Shown here: positions 35,419 to 45,517 of the stretch, piece after piece
How positions within the stretch are numbered: the first letter of the stretch is position 1
Layout: every line of letters begins with the position of its first letter
NCBI RefSeq assembly: GCF_016755875.1
Contig: NZ_BNED01000005.1
Span: forward strand, 930,001 to 994,000
Direction of reading: 5' to 3'
DNA: 64,000 bases
Source: Streptomyces spororaveus
GTDB lineage: Bacteria > Actinomycetota > Actinomycetes > Streptomycetales > Streptomycetaceae
Notes under the pieces: model-generated
Told to the model about the DNA's origin: nothing
What the model saw: only the letters and a program-made list of their open reading frames with translations
Database searches by the model: none
Program-made: the position numbers and the translations under genes

Positions 35419-36525
35419 GTGAGCAGCCCTGACTCCGGTGCCGCCTCCGTGTCGTTGTGGCGGCACCGTGATTTTCGCCGGTACATGACCGGCCAGACCT
35501 GCAGCGTTGCCGGGAGCTCGATCAGCTCCATGGTCCTGCCGGTGATCGCTGTCATCGATCTGGACGCGACCGCCGGGCAGGTTTCGGTCCTGGCGGTTGT
35601 CGGTCAGCTGCCGCCGGCCCTGCTGGCGCTGCACGCCGGGGCGGCGGCGGACCGGTACTCCAAGCGGCGGCAAATGATCATCGGGGACCTGGTGAGCGCC
35701 GCGGCGCTCGCGACGGTCCCGGTGGCTGCGGCGTTGGGCACCTTGACCCTGGTGCACCTCATGGCCGTCGCCGCTGTTCGGAGCGCGGCGGCGGTGGTGC
35801 ACGACGCAGCGTCGATCAGTCTGCTCCCGGGACTGGTCGACCGGTCGCTGATCCAGCGGAGCAACTCCCGTATCGGCGCGCTGTTCGCGATCGCCGCGAC
35901 CGGCGGCAGCAACCTCGGCGCCTCGTTGACCGCGCTGCTCGGCCCGGCCCGGGCGCTGTTCGGCGACGTGGCCTCCTACCTCGTCAGCGCGTGGTGTACC
36001 TACCGGATCCAGGCCCGCGAGAGCGCCCCCGCACCGGCCGAAGGACGCCGGTTGTGGACGGAGATCGTCGAGGGTCTGAGGTACGTGCACGGTGATCCCC
36101 GGCTGAGCGTTCTGACCTGGGTAAACGCCACGACCTCCTTCGCGCTGGCGCTACTCAACACCCTGTGGGCCCTGTATTTGTTGCGGTCCTTGGCTGTGAG
36201 TCCGACGGCGTTCGGCGTGCTGCTGGGGCTTGGTGCCTTGGGTGCTGCCGCCGGGGCGCTGGCCGCTCCAGCGGTTACGCGGCGGTACGGGCCCGGGCCG
36301 ATGATGCTGACCGCGCTCGCCCTCACACCGCTCACCCAGATCCCGCTGCTGATCGCCTCCCCTGGCCTGACCTGGGAGGTCGTGATCGGGAGCGCGCTGT
36401 TCCTCCAGTTGGCATGTGCCGGGGCCGCCGGAACGACGCAGCGTTCGATTTCTTGGGGCACTTCAGTTCTGTCTCATCACTCGTCCCTCGAACCGGTGAA
36501 GGGTGTCCGCGTCGCCCTCTACTGA
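35419..36525 (+). pseudogene. MFS transporter, 5' fragment interrupted by the mobile element
   Basis: GTG 35419 follows GAGGGGG. The fragment encodes about 344 residues of a major-facilitator exporter (WRHRDFRRYMTGQTCSVAGS near the start, AAADRYSKRRQMIIGD between helices 2 and 3). At 36,444-36,449 (TTCGAT) the MFS sequence stops in ...AGTTQRSI, and about 25 element-encoded residues follow to TGA 36,523-36,525. The missing C-terminus (RQIVTSAGMQARMQAVSTWL...) is at 59,288-59,609 in the matching frame. Transport would be lost unless the element is excised. Confidence 0.9.
36444..36449 (+). repeat. left junction hexamer TTCGAT
   Basis: Direct copy of the hexamer at 59,282-59,287. Joining the flanks through a single copy restores codons for QRSIRQIV of the MFS gene, so this is the crossover or target site. 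Confidence 0.85.
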
Positions 36526-36567
36526 CTGCTATCTCTCGTCTCTCAGAGGTCTCGGGAGGCAACAGGC

Positions 36568-38046
36568 ATGCAGCTGTACGCGGTTGACACGGCGGTGGTA
36601 CGCCGGTATTTGGACAGCCCCGTCTTGACGGGTGACCAGGCGGCTCGGCTGCTGGAGCTTCGAGGGATCTCGGACGGCACACCGATCTATCTGGATGCCG
36701 AGACGATGATGCCGGTGGAGCCGCTGTGTTCATGGGGCAGGAACATGTCGTACGCCGATCTGGCCGGAAGCACCTTGAAGGACTACGGGCGGATCATGGC
36801 CCGGTTCAGCGCTCACCAGGACACGCGTGTGAGCGACGTGCTGTCGGCCACGGAGTCCGATCTCGTGGCGTACAAGAAGCAACGCACTCAGTTGCAGAAG
36901 AAGCCGGTCGGCACCTCGGCGTGGTCGAAGGAGTCGTCGGTGCTGGACCAGTTCTTCACCTTCGCGGTCGAGCAGCGGTACCTGCGGCGCCGACCCATGC
37001 GTGTGGCGGCGCGAGGGCGTAATGCGCTGAGTCCGCGGACGCGGCGGGGAATGGATATCCGGCATCTGAGTCTGGGGCAGTACCGCTACTTCAGAGATGT
37101 CGGTCTTGGCGGGCAGTGCCCGGACTCGCAGCTCAGCCGGTCCTATCGGGGCAGCTCCCCGCACCGCGACCGAGCGGGCGCGGATCTGGCCTTGTGTAGC
37201 GGCATGCGGTGGCAGGAGTGGGCCACGGTTCTTCTGCCTGAGCTGGGTCTGGGCGTGGGCCAGTGCGCAGAGGAGGCCGAGTTCACGGTCCAGGCGTGCG
37301 CGAAATACGGGAAGGAGCGTGGAGTCTTCGTTCCCGAGCAGGCCATGCGGGCGGTCGAGACTTACTGCTTGCTGGAGCGGAAGGAGTTCACTGCGGCGGC
37401 GGCCAGGCGGCTGGAGCGCCAGCATCGGGAGCTGTTCGTCGTCTCCCGCGTGGAGGAGGAGACAGGCCGGATCCACGGCACGCTCGACGGTACGGCGCAG
37501 GTGTTCTCGATGCAGGCGATGCCGCCGCGCCTTCGCCGGATCACGGTCCGGGAGGGCGAGTTCGGGCTGGAGGCGATGGCGGTGTTCCTGTGTCGGGGCG
37601 GGCTGATGCCGGGGGCAGATTCCTGGAAGCGGTACCGGCATGCGGCGTGGCGCCGGATGGTGGCGCTGGCTGATGAGACGACGCCGCAGCTGCCCGCGAA
37701 GAGATGGCGCTGGCACGATCTGCGTCACACGTACGCGCTGCAGCTGCTCACCTATCTGGAGCAGCAGATGGACGGGGCCGAGCCTGACATGGTTGCGCGG
37801 CGTCGGCGTCACCGCTCCTATTTGAGTGGGCATATCCGCTACAACCCGTTGTTGATCGTGAGCCGGCGGCTTGGTCATTCCAGTCCGGAAACGACGTACG
37901 CGTATCTGGAGTACACCGACGATCTGGTGCAGGAGTACGAGGCGGCGTTCGCCGGGTGGGTCGGTGACCGGGGTGAGGAGGCCACGTACGCGCAGATCGC
38001 CGCCAGGGCCTTCCGTCTGGAGAAGTCGCCGTTGGGGGTGGGTTGA
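36568..38046 (+). CDS. tyrosine recombinase (TnpA-like)
   Basis: 492 residues from ATG 36568, with GGGAGG upstream. Catalytic residues of the tyrosine-recombinase fold can be read: Arg in CSGMRWQEW, His-x-x-Arg in WHDLRHTYALQ, His in RRLGHSSPETT and the nucleophilic Tyr in YAYLEYTDD near the C-terminus. It is first of the overlapping transposition genes (ATGA with the next). It should nick and join the ends at the TTCGAT core. Confidence 0.92.
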   Translation: MQLYAVDTAVVRRYLDSPVLTGDQAARLLELRGISDGTPIYLDAETMMPVEPLCSWGRNMSYADLAGSTLKDYGRIMARFSAHQDTRVSDVLSATESDLVAYKKQRTQLQKKPVGTSAWSKESSVLDQFFTFAVEQRYLRRRPMRVAARGRNALSPRTRRGMDIRHLSLGQYRYFRDVGLGGQCPDSQLSRSYRGSSPHRDRAGADLALCSGMRWQEWATVLLPELGLGVGQCAEEAEFTVQACAKYGKERGVFVPEQAMRAVETYCLLERKEFTAAAARRLERQHRELFVVSRVEEETGRIHGTLDGTAQVFSMQAMPPRLRRITVREGEFGLEAMAVFLCRGGLMPGADSWKRYRHAAWRRMVALADETTPQLPAKRWRWHDLRHTYALQLLTYLEQQMDGAEPDMVARRRRHRSYLSGHIRYNPLLIVSRRLGHSSPETTYAYLEYTDDLVQEYEAAFAGWVGDRGEEATYAQIAARAFRLEKSPLGVG

Positions 38047-39986
38047 TGGCGCGCGTGAAGTGGCGGAGGTCGGCTGAGTGGACAGCGTTTCTGCGTCAGG
38101 CGTTGGGGGTTCCGGGCGGGGACGGCCGCCTCGGCGTTCGTGTGGTGGCGGTCAATGAGCAGGGTCGCGAGCGCCTGCACTATGTCGATCCGGCAGATTA
38201 CCGGTGTTCACGGCTGGCCGCTCAGCTCGCCGATGAATGGGTCGAGTACGTCGCGGTCACCGGTCTGTCGGCCTCAGCGTCTCGCGACTATGTGCGTGCG
38301 GTCGACCTGGTGTGCTCCGCGATGGACGGTGCGTGCGAGGAGGCGGCATCCCTGTCGTTGGAGTCGGCGGATCTGCTGCCTTTGCTGGCTCGGTGGGAGC
38401 GCACCCTGCCGGCCTCTTACCAGGAAGGGTCGCGTCAGGCGGGGGTGGCAGCGTCGTGCGTGAGGGTCCTGATCGTGCGGCGGGAGGACCATTCCGAGCG
38501 GGGGCTGGACGAATCCCTCGCGAGGTTCGCCCGTGGCCGTTGCTTGACACCGTGGGGTGATAGCTCGGAGCGGGACGAGTTCAGCCGGGCCGACAAGCGG
38601 GCGTTGGTCAAGGCCGCGTGGCAGGAGGTGCAGGCCTTGGAGAAGCGGCTCGCCGATGGCTGGTCTCTGGCGGCACAGGGTCGGCATCCGGATGAAGGGG
38701 ACTGGCTCCATGTGCCGGATCTGTTGTGGGGGCTGTCGCGGGGAGTGATCGAGCCACGCCAGATCGGCGATGCGCTCCCCCCGCTCACCGCGCAGTGGCC
38801 CGACGCGTTGCGCGAGATGGTGCTCAGAGCGGACGGAACGGTAGCGAAGCGTCGGGCCAGACGGGATGTGATTCTGCGGCTGCTCGCGCGCCTGTACCCT
38901 ACGAATCTGGATCTGCACTCCTTCCGGGTCCTGCTGGTGGACGCCACCGGGCACGCCTCGGAGGAGGTCACAGGCTTCGGCGCGCAGGACATCGAGTTCC
39001 TCCCCAAGGGCGTACGCCTGACACTGGTCAAGGACCGCGCTTCGCGGGTACGCCATCGCGCCTTCCGGGACGCCTCCGAGCCCCGGAACGCCGATCAAGG
39101 TGAGGTGTCGGCGAGCGAGTTGCTTGACGGGCCGCGCCGGGAGGTGAGCGCGATCGTGCGCCGGCTGCTGGCGGTCACGGAGAAGGTCCGGGAGCGGTGC
39201 CCGGAGGTGAGCGACACCCTGTTCGTCCGTCCCTCACTTGTGTATTACGACCTGCGCTTCGGCCGCTGGAATTCCAATATGCAGGGCCAACGTTTCACCG
39301 ATTGGCTTCACACGGCAGGCGTCACGGTAGACGGTGAGGCCCATATCGGGCGGCTGCGGAAGTCCACCAAGGTCGAGAAGGCCATCGTCTCCGGCGGCCG
39401 GATCAGCGTCGCCGCCGACGACCACCTCGAGGAGACCTTCGCCGGACACTACGCCCAGGGCACCACGCTGCGGATCCTGTCCGGCAAGGTGATCAATACA
39501 GCCCAGGACCACTGGTTCCAGCAGGCGGTGGAGGGGCCGACCCTGATCTCGTCCGACGCAGTCGAGATCACCGAAGACAGCGAACGGCTGCAGGCACTTG
39601 GGCTGGACAGGGAGCAGGCGGACGGCATTGTCCAGGGCGAACTCGACATGGGCGTCTCGCACTGCAAGAACCCGTGGGATTCACCCTTCAGCCCGCCGGG
39701 CGAGCTGTGCGCCGTGGCGCCGCTGCGCTGCCTGGAGTGCCGCAACGCGTGGCTGCTGCCCAGCCACCTGCCGCAGCTGATGCTGTTCGCCGAGCACCTG
39801 GAGACGGTGCGCCAGCGACTTGACCCGAAGACGTTCACCCGGCTGTGGGGCCAGTCCTACACCAATCTCCGAGCTGCCATGGACGAGCGCACCGAGGAAG
39901 AGAAGGCCCTCGCCCGGAAGCACATCACCGCGGGTGAGGTCTCACTCGACCTCCCGCTGGCCGCACATGTGGAGTTCGACACGTGA
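38043..39986 (+). CDS. tyrosine-recombinase-like protein with degenerate active site
   Basis: 647 residues; ATG 38043 overlaps the previous stop. Overall layout and position match the second recombinase of Tn554/RIT modules. The position of catalytic Arg I reads LLVDATGHASEEV, with no Arg. HIGRLRKSTK may stand for the HxLR motif, and GHYAQGTTLRI for the final His region. It may act as a structural partner rather than a nuclease. The remote homology is judged by pattern and context. Confidence 0.75.
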   Translation: MMARVKWRRSAEWTAFLRQALGVPGGDGRLGVRVVAVNEQGRERLHYVDPADYRCSRLAAQLADEWVEYVAVTGLSASASRDYVRAVDLVCSAMDGACEEAASLSLESADLLPLLARWERTLPASYQEGSRQAGVAASCVRVLIVRREDHSERGLDESLARFARGRCLTPWGDSSERDEFSRADKRALVKAAWQEVQALEKRLADGWSLAAQGRHPDEGDWLHVPDLLWGLSRGVIEPRQIGDALPPLTAQWPDALREMVLRADGTVAKRRARRDVILRLLARLYPTNLDLHSFRVLLVDATGHASEEVTGFGAQDIEFLPKGVRLTLVKDRASRVRHRAFRDASEPRNADQGEVSASELLDGPRREVSAIVRRLLAVTEKVRERCPEVSDTLFVRPSLVYYDLRFGRWNSNMQGQRFTDWLHTAGVTVDGEAHIGRLRKSTKVEKAIVSGGRISVAADDHLEETFAGHYAQGTTLRILSGKVINTAQDHWFQQAVEGPTLISSDAVEITEDSERLQALGLDREQADGIVQGELDMGVSHCKNPWDSPFSPPGELCAVAPLRCLECRNAWLLPSHLPQLMLFAEHLETVRQRLDPKTFTRLWGQSYTNLRAAMDERTEEEKALARKHITAGEVSLDLPLAAHVEFDT

Positions 39987-42091
39987 TCATCCCGAGTTCC
40001 GGGGAGAGCCCCCGGTCCCTGTTCCGCCCGGACGAACCCGTTGTCCAGAGCCACCCTCTGATGCCTGCGGCTCGCCGATCGCAGGTCCGCATGCCGCTGT
40101 TCGGCGACAGCGAGTTCATGGACTTCAACAGTGTCGTGCGCCGGCCCGCCAACCGCAACCGCTCGTGGTGGAAGATGCGCCTGGTCGGCGTGCTGGCCGA
40201 TGAGCCCTGGAATCTTCTCGCCCGCGAAATGATCATAATTCTGGCGAACCCCGGCCACGAGGCACTCCAGGCGGCGGGGCTTCACCTCGGCTTCACCCCG
40301 TGGGACATCGGCAGCATCAATCTGGAGATCAGCTGCCTGCGCGGTGTGATCACCTGGGCCCGCGAGGACGGCCTTCCCGAGGACCCCTCCCGCTGGAGTG
40401 AGTCCGATCTGCGCCGACGCATCAAGGCACTGAAGAGGGAAGTGAAACCGAGAACGCTCACACGGCATGTGAGCTTCGTCCAGCGGATGGCGACGCTCTC
40501 CCCGGCGCTCAGCTGCGGCTGGCCGGGTGTCAACCCGTGGCCGGGCAAACCTCCGGGACAGGTGGCCAAAGACGTGCGCGATGGCACCCTGTCCACGAAA
40601 GCGATTCCGCCCGACATGTGGTTTGCGCTGGTCCGTGCCGCATGGACGTACATCCACGTCTTCGCCCCGGACATCTTCCGCGCACTGGACATGCTCAAGG
40701 AACTGCGCCGTGCCGCAAGGCTCTCGGCCGATGTCCGCGACAAGAACGGGGAACTGGACGCCTGGCTGGCCGACCCGGCGAACAAGGTGCCCTGCCACCA
40801 CGACCCGCACACGGCCGAAGGACAGCAGCCGGAGGTCTACTGGGTGATGCTGACGCTGCTGCTGGGAGTGAAGGAGAAGCAGAGCAGCTCGTTCTTCGGG
40901 ACGTACTGCATGGCGGGCCGACAGCGCAGAGAGAGGGTCCAGCGGGCGGTGGCCGACGGCCGGTACGCCTACGGCCTGCCCGTGGAACTGACGCAGGTCA
41001 CCCGCCCGGACGGCAGCCGCGGCCCCTGGCACCCCGGTTTCGACCTCTACGAGCTGTCCCGCCTGCCCACGATCCTGCGCGATGCCGCCTTCGTGCTGGT
41101 GGCCGCCTTGTCGATGATGCGAAGTTCTGAACTGCAAGAGATCGTCCGGGGCAGCGTCGTCGAGCACTACAACGCACCCGCCGTCGCCTCCACCCTCGTC
41201 AAGGGCCGTCCCGGGCGACCGCGCAAGCACTGGTGGATCAGCGAGCCGGTCGCGGAGGCCATCGCGGTCGCCGAGGCCGTCTCCCCCCACCCCGTGCGGG
41301 TCTTCGCCCCGCTGACACCCAAGGCTGTCAACGAAGAACTCGACGGCGGCGCCATGGTCGACTCGTTCATCGGGTTCGTCAACGCCGGCCTCACCTGGTC
41401 CGGGCTGGCTGCGATCCCCGACGGCAAGGCCCGGCCCCACATGTTCCGCAGGACGATGGCGATGCTCACCGACCAGTTCGCCGGCTCCGAGATCGCGCTG
41501 GGCATGCAGCTCAAGCACATCGCCACCCGCGCCCTGGCCAACCGCGCCACCCGCGGCTACGCAGCTCCCGACTCCGCTTGGGCCAAGCACCTTCAAGACG
41601 CGGTCCACGCCGCCCGGTTCCGCCGGCTCAAGGACCTGTACGGGGCCCACTCCCAAGGACAGGAGATCGGCTTCGGCCCCGGAGCCGAACGCCTCAAGGG
41701 CGTCTTCGAGCAGATCACAGCCACCGCCCGGGCCCGCCACGGAGACGCCCGCGTCGAAAACGACCTCCTGCGCAAAGCCCGGATCACCATCCGCTTCGGA
41801 GCACTCAACAACTGCCTGTTCGACGAACGCAACCCGACCGGCGCCGTCTGCCTGGAGAACGCGATCATCCCCGAAGGGCATATCGGCCCGCTGGAAGACC
41901 TCTGCCGGCCCGACCGCTGCCCCAACAGCATGATCGGCACCGAGCACGCCCCGTTCTACGACGCACACCACCGCACCCAGCTCGAGCTCCTGAAGACCCC
42001 TGGACTGCCCGCCTGCCGCAAAGCCCTGATCGCCAGGGAAGCCGAACGCGCCGAATCGGTCCTTGACAAGATCCGGGGTACCTCCGCATGA
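39983..42091 (+). CDS. tyrosine recombinase (TnpB-like)
   Basis: 702 residues from GTG 39983 (GTGA overlap). Conserved residues: Arg in ALSMMRSSELQEIV, His-x-x-Arg in RPHMFRRTMAML, the lysine and histidine in MQLKHIATRALANRATRGY, and a candidate nucleophile Tyr in TRGYAAPD. A Cys/His-containing C-terminal segment (CRPDRCPNSMIG) may bind zinc. Length agrees with the larger Tn554-type recombinase. It is the third gene of the set. Confidence 0.88.
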   Translation: MIIPSSGESPRSLFRPDEPVVQSHPLMPAARRSQVRMPLFGDSEFMDFNSVVRRPANRNRSWWKMRLVGVLADEPWNLLAREMIIILANPGHEALQAAGLHLGFTPWDIGSINLEISCLRGVITWAREDGLPEDPSRWSESDLRRRIKALKREVKPRTLTRHVSFVQRMATLSPALSCGWPGVNPWPGKPPGQVAKDVRDGTLSTKAIPPDMWFALVRAAWTYIHVFAPDIFRALDMLKELRRAARLSADVRDKNGELDAWLADPANKVPCHHDPHTAEGQQPEVYWVMLTLLLGVKEKQSSSFFGTYCMAGRQRRERVQRAVADGRYAYGLPVELTQVTRPDGSRGPWHPGFDLYELSRLPTILRDAAFVLVAALSMMRSSELQEIVRGSVVEHYNAPAVASTLVKGRPGRPRKHWWISEPVAEAIAVAEAVSPHPVRVFAPLTPKAVNEELDGGAMVDSFIGFVNAGLTWSGLAAIPDGKARPHMFRRTMAMLTDQFAGSEIALGMQLKHIATRALANRATRGYAAPDSAWAKHLQDAVHAARFRRLKDLYGAHSQGQEIGFGPGAERLKGVFEQITATARARHGDARVENDLLRKARITIRFGALNNCLFDERNPTGAVCLENAIIPEGHIGPLEDLCRPDRCPNSMIGTEHAPFYDAHHRTQLELLKTPGLPACRKALIAREAERAESVLDKIRGTSA

Positions 42092-42546
42092 CCGCTCACA
42101 GCCGTATGACCTGCGACGGTGTCTCGCCCGACACCGCGGAGGCCCTGAGGGCCGCCATGCAGCGGCTGTTTGCCGGAAAGCCACAGCGCACCGACGGACG
42201 GCTCACCAAGGAGAACCTCTGGAGAGAAGCCCAGGTCAGCCGGGCCACCATGAACCGAGCTCGGCCGATCCTCGCCGAATGGGATGCCCGCATCGCCGAG
42301 CAGGGCAAGACCACGTCCGGAGAGGCCCGCAGAGACGAGGAGATCAGCAAGCTGCGCAAGAAACTGGCCGCCAAGACCCGAACATGCGCGCTCCTGGAGA
42401 AACAGCTCAGGGCCGCGGCCACCGCTATCGCCGCCTTGCACCACGACAACTGTGCCCTGCGCGAGGAGATCGGCCGACAGCAGGGCACCAACATCGTCGG
42501 GCTCGACGGACGCCGCACAAGACTCGACAACAATTCCCACGCGTGA
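42088..42546 (+). CDS. coiled-coil transposition accessory protein (TnpC-like)
   Basis: 152 residues; ATG 42088 overlaps the previous stop. The N-terminal half is HTH-like (LTKENLWREAQVSRATMNRA). The second half is a long coiled coil (EISKLRKKLAAKTRTCALLEKQLRAA). Tn554 TnpC and the small proteins that close such recombinase operons have the same size, position and coiled coil and help orient transposition. Confidence 0.85.
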   Translation: MTAHSRMTCDGVSPDTAEALRAAMQRLFAGKPQRTDGRLTKENLWREAQVSRATMNRARPILAEWDARIAEQGKTTSGEARRDEEISKLRKKLAAKTRTCALLEKQLRAAATAIAALHHDNCALREEIGRQQGTNIVGLDGRRTRLDNNSHA

Positions 42547-43335
42547 CGGCACTCCCGCATCCAGGGGATACAGCGCGGTACACGGGTCGGCATATATCTG
42601 CTGGACATCCAGCTGTCGTGCGCAGGGTGGATGTCGGCTTGGACACCGCCGCGGCCACGGCAGGCGCGGCATACCGGCCACCTCCCTCGCGGCGCTCGCC
42701 GTCACGCTGCGGCGCCGCGCCGCGAAGGAGTCCGTCATTGCCATCGCCGGGCATCTTAGCGTCGGCCGCTCCACCCTCTGCTGCCCTCTCGCCGCATTCG
42801 ACGCCCGCCACCACACATCCGGGGCCGCAAGCGCGGTGGCCTGCTGCCTCGCGTGCCGTCAAGTGTTGCCGCAGCCGGTCACCGGCTTCGCCGACCGCGA
42901 CCAGGAGAGCCGCGGATGAGGTGCAGGGCGCGAGCGGTGAGTGGTGCCCACGAGCCGTGCTCGCCAGCCAGAGGATGCTGGTGAGGGCCACCCATCAGGC
43001 TACGGCGGACCAGGCCGGGAACAGTCGCGGACGGCGCCCGATGACACCGTCCCGGCCGGCCCCGGGGGCGGACGGCGACCGGCGGCGTCATCGAGAAGCC
43101 GGCTTCGTCATCGAAGACCAAGCTGTCAAAGCCGGTGAAGATTGCCTGAAATCTGACCCACCGCCCCCGTTCCGCCGGGGAGGGTCTGGCCGGACGGAAG
43201 CATTCCCACCGCCCGGCTCGGAGCAGGTCACGCCTACGGCGCCGAAGTCGGTGAGGTCTCGCCGACGGGGGTGGCGGCGAGACCTCACGGCATGACGGTA
43301 CTCCTCGCGGCGACAACTTTCCGCAGCATCCATAA
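42547..43335. other. non-coding or decayed gap in the element
   Basis: About 790 bases between the transposition genes and the first cargo operator. Open frames exist on both strands, but none gives a recognisable product with an RBS. I see nothing else to report here. Confidence 0.45.
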
Positions 43336-43355
43336 ATTGCAAATATCTGCAATTG
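43336..43355. promoter_or_regulatory. ArsR-type operator, copy 1
   Basis: attgcaaatatctgcaattg, an imperfect dyad (TTGC-N8-GCAA) about 85-105 bp upstream of the first arsR-type gene and the SulP operon. It matches sites at 47131, 49178, 51248 and 55064. Confidence 0.7.
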
Positions 43356-43439
43356 AATACATGATGTAGGAGTTGTGTCCGTAGGTAGCCGCGGGCACGG
43401 CACCAGACCGCAGGCCCGCGGCGTTGAAGGGTGGAGATC

Positions 43440-43781
43440 GTGCCGGTTCCGCTGTATCAGGCGAAGGCCGAGTTCTTCCGCATGCTCGGGCACCCCGTGC
43501 GCATACGCGTACTCGAGTTGCTGCAGGACGGGCCATTGCCGGTGCGCGAGCTGCTGGCGTCGATCGAGGTGGAGCCCTCTGCCTTGTCGCAGCAGCTGGC
43601 GGTCCTGCGCCGGTCCGGGATTGTCACCTCTTCCCGCAACGGCTCCACGGTCGTCTACGCGGTAGCCGGCGGCGACGTGGCCCAGCTGATGCTGGCGGCA
43701 CGCCGGATCCTGACCGAGGTCCTCACCGGGCAGACGCAGCTCCTGGCGGAGCTGCGCGAGACGGGAGGCCGTGCGTCGTGA
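43440..43781 (+). CDS. ArsR-family regulator 1 (cysteine-free)
   Basis: 113 residues from GTG 43440; GTG 43431 is possible but too close to the RBS. It is a winged-helix ArsR core: VPLYQAKAEFFRMLGHPVRIRVLELL, then VEPSALSQQLAVLRRSGIVTS, then a beta wing. The chain contains no cysteine, so the usual thiol or metal sites are absent. Its stop overlaps the SulP start, so both are co-transcribed behind the 43336 operator. The effector may be an anion or small metabolite. Confidence 0.9.
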   Translation: MPVPLYQAKAEFFRMLGHPVRIRVLELLQDGPLPVRELLASIEVEPSALSQQLAVLRRSGIVTSSRNGSTVVYAVAGGDVAQLMLAARRILTEVLTGQTQLLAELRETGGRAS

Positions 43782-45517
43782 ACACGTTCCTCGTGGAGTC
43801 GGCGAGCCGACTGCGGGCGGTGCTGCCCACGCGCGCAGATCTAGCTGGGATGACCCGCGACCCCCGGCGGAATCTGCTGGCGGGGCTGACGGTGGCGATC
43901 GTGGCCCTGCCTCTGGCCCTGGGCTTCGGCGTTTCCTCGGGTCTGGGCGCGGAGGCGGGACTTGCCACCGCAGTGGTCGCGGGCGCTTTGGCGGCGATAT
44001 TCGGCGGCTCCAACCTGCAGGTGTCCGGACCGACCGGGGCGATGACCGTCGTGCTGGTGCCGATCGTGGCACAGTACGGGCCCGGCGGTGTGCTGACGGT
44101 CGGGCTGATGGCCGGTGTCATGCTGATCGGTCTGGCGCTGCTGCGGGCCGGCAGGTATATGCAGTACGTGCCGGCGCCGGTGGTGGAGGGTTTCACCCTC
44201 GGTATCGCGTGCGTGATCGGTCTCCAGCAGATCCCCAACGCGCTCGGGGTGGCCAAGCCCGAGGGCGAGAAGGTCCTGCTGGTGGCCTGGCGGGCCGTGG
44301 TCGAGTTCGTGGCGTTTCCGAACTGGACGGCGATCGGGCTCTCGCTGGGTGTGGCCGTGGTGATGCTGGCCGGGGCGCGGTGGCGTCCGGCGATCCCTTT
44401 CTCGATCGTCGCGGTCATCGCCGCCACCGCCTTGGTTCAGGTGTTCGGGCTGCGGGGTGCGGCGCCGATCGGTGATCTGCCGTCCGGACTTCCCGCTCCG
44501 TCGCTGTCCTTCCTCGACGTCTCCGCGCTCGGCTCGCTGCTCGCGCCTGCGGTGGCGGTGGCCGCGCTGGCGGCGCTGGAGTCGCTGCTGTCGGCCACGG
44601 TGGCTGACGGGATGACGGTGGGGCAGAAGCACGACCCGGACAGGGAATTGTTCGGGCAGGGGCTTGCGAATCTGGCGGCCCCGCTGTTCGGCGGTGTGCC
44701 CGCGACTGCGGCGATAGCCCGGACGGCGGTCAACGTGCGCAGCGGAGCCTCCTCGCGGCTGGCGTCCTTGTCGCATGCGGCGGTGCTGGCGGTGATCGTG
44801 TTCGCCGCGGCTCCGCTGGTGTCGAAGATTCCGCTTGCGGCGCTGGCGGGTGTGTTGCTGGCTACCGCGATCCGCATGATCGAGGTCGGCGCTCTGAGGG
44901 CGATGGTGAGGGCCACGCGCTCGGATGCGGTGGTCCTGGTCTTGACCGCGGTGGCCACGCTCGTCCTCGACCTCGTCTACGCGGTGATCATCGGTCTCGT
45001 CGTCGCCGGGGCCCTGGCCCTTCGGGCTGTGGCGGGCCAGGCGCGGATGGACCAGGTCGATTTCCGCCCTGACATGCCCGGTGAGCACAGCGCCGAGGAG
45101 CACGCTCTCCTGGCCGAGCACATCGTGGCCTACCGCATCGACGGGCCTCTGTTCTTCGCCGGCGCGCACCGCTTCCTCCTGGAGCTGTCCGAGGTCGCTG
45201 ACGTGAGGGTGGTGATCCTGCGCATGTCCCGCGTCACGACCCTGGACGCCACTGGCGCGCTGGTGTTGAAGGACGCGGTGGAGAAGCTGAACCGGCGGGG
45301 GATCGCCGTGATGACCTCCGGCATCCGCCCCGGTCAGCGCCAGGCCCTGGAATCGGTGGGCGCCCTGGCCTTGCTCCAGCAGGAAGACCGCGAGTACGCC
45401 ACTACCCCCGAGGCCATCGCCGGCGCCCGCAAGCACCTGGAGCAGGCCGGGCTTGTGCCGGCGCGCCACCGACCGCACCTGCCTGAGTCGCACCGCATCC
45501 GGAAGGGCCCGCGATGA
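43778..45517 (+). CDS. SulP-family anion transporter with STAS domain
   Basis: 579 residues from GTG 43778. The membrane part has the SulP entry (NLLAGLTVAIVALPLALGFGVSSG), FGGSNLQVSGPTGAMTVVLV and the GQGLANLAAPLFGGVPATAAIARTAVN signature. The C-terminal 130 residues form a STAS domain (VVILRMSRVTTLDATGALVL). SulP proteins move sulfate, bicarbonate or other anions with Na+ or H+. The carbonic anhydrase in the same element makes bicarbonate a good candidate substrate. It is coupled to ArsR 1 and to the next gene. Confidence 0.92.
   Translation: MNTFLVESASRLRAVLPTRADLAGMTRDPRRNLLAGLTVAIVALPLALGFGVSSGLGAEAGLATAVVAGALAAIFGGSNLQVSGPTGAMTVVLVPIVAQYGPGGVLTVGLMAGVMLIGLALLRAGRYMQYVPAPVVEGFTLGIACVIGLQQIPNALGVAKPEGEKVLLVAWRAVVEFVAFPNWTAIGLSLGVAVVMLAGARWRPAIPFSIVAVIAATALVQVFGLRGAAPIGDLPSGLPAPSLSFLDVSALGSLLAPAVAVAALAALESLLSATVADGMTVGQKHDPDRELFGQGLANLAAPLFGGVPATAAIARTAVNVRSGASSRLASLSHAAVLAVIVFAAAPLVSKIPLAALAGVLLATAIRMIEVGALRAMVRATRSDAVVLVLTAVATLVLDLVYAVIIGLVVAGALALRAVAGQARMDQVDFRPDMPGEHSAEEHALLAEHIVAYRIDGPLFFAGAHRFLLELSEVADVRVVILRMSRVTTLDATGALVLKDAVEKLNRRGIAVMTSGIRPGQRQALESVGALALLQQEDREYATTPEAIAGARKHLEQAGLVPARHRPHLPESHRIRKGPR

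Noticed and set aside
42547..43335. Cargo gene between the recombinases and ArsR 1
   Set aside because: Frames on both strands are Pro/Arg/Ala-rich without RBS, motif or sensible codon pattern.
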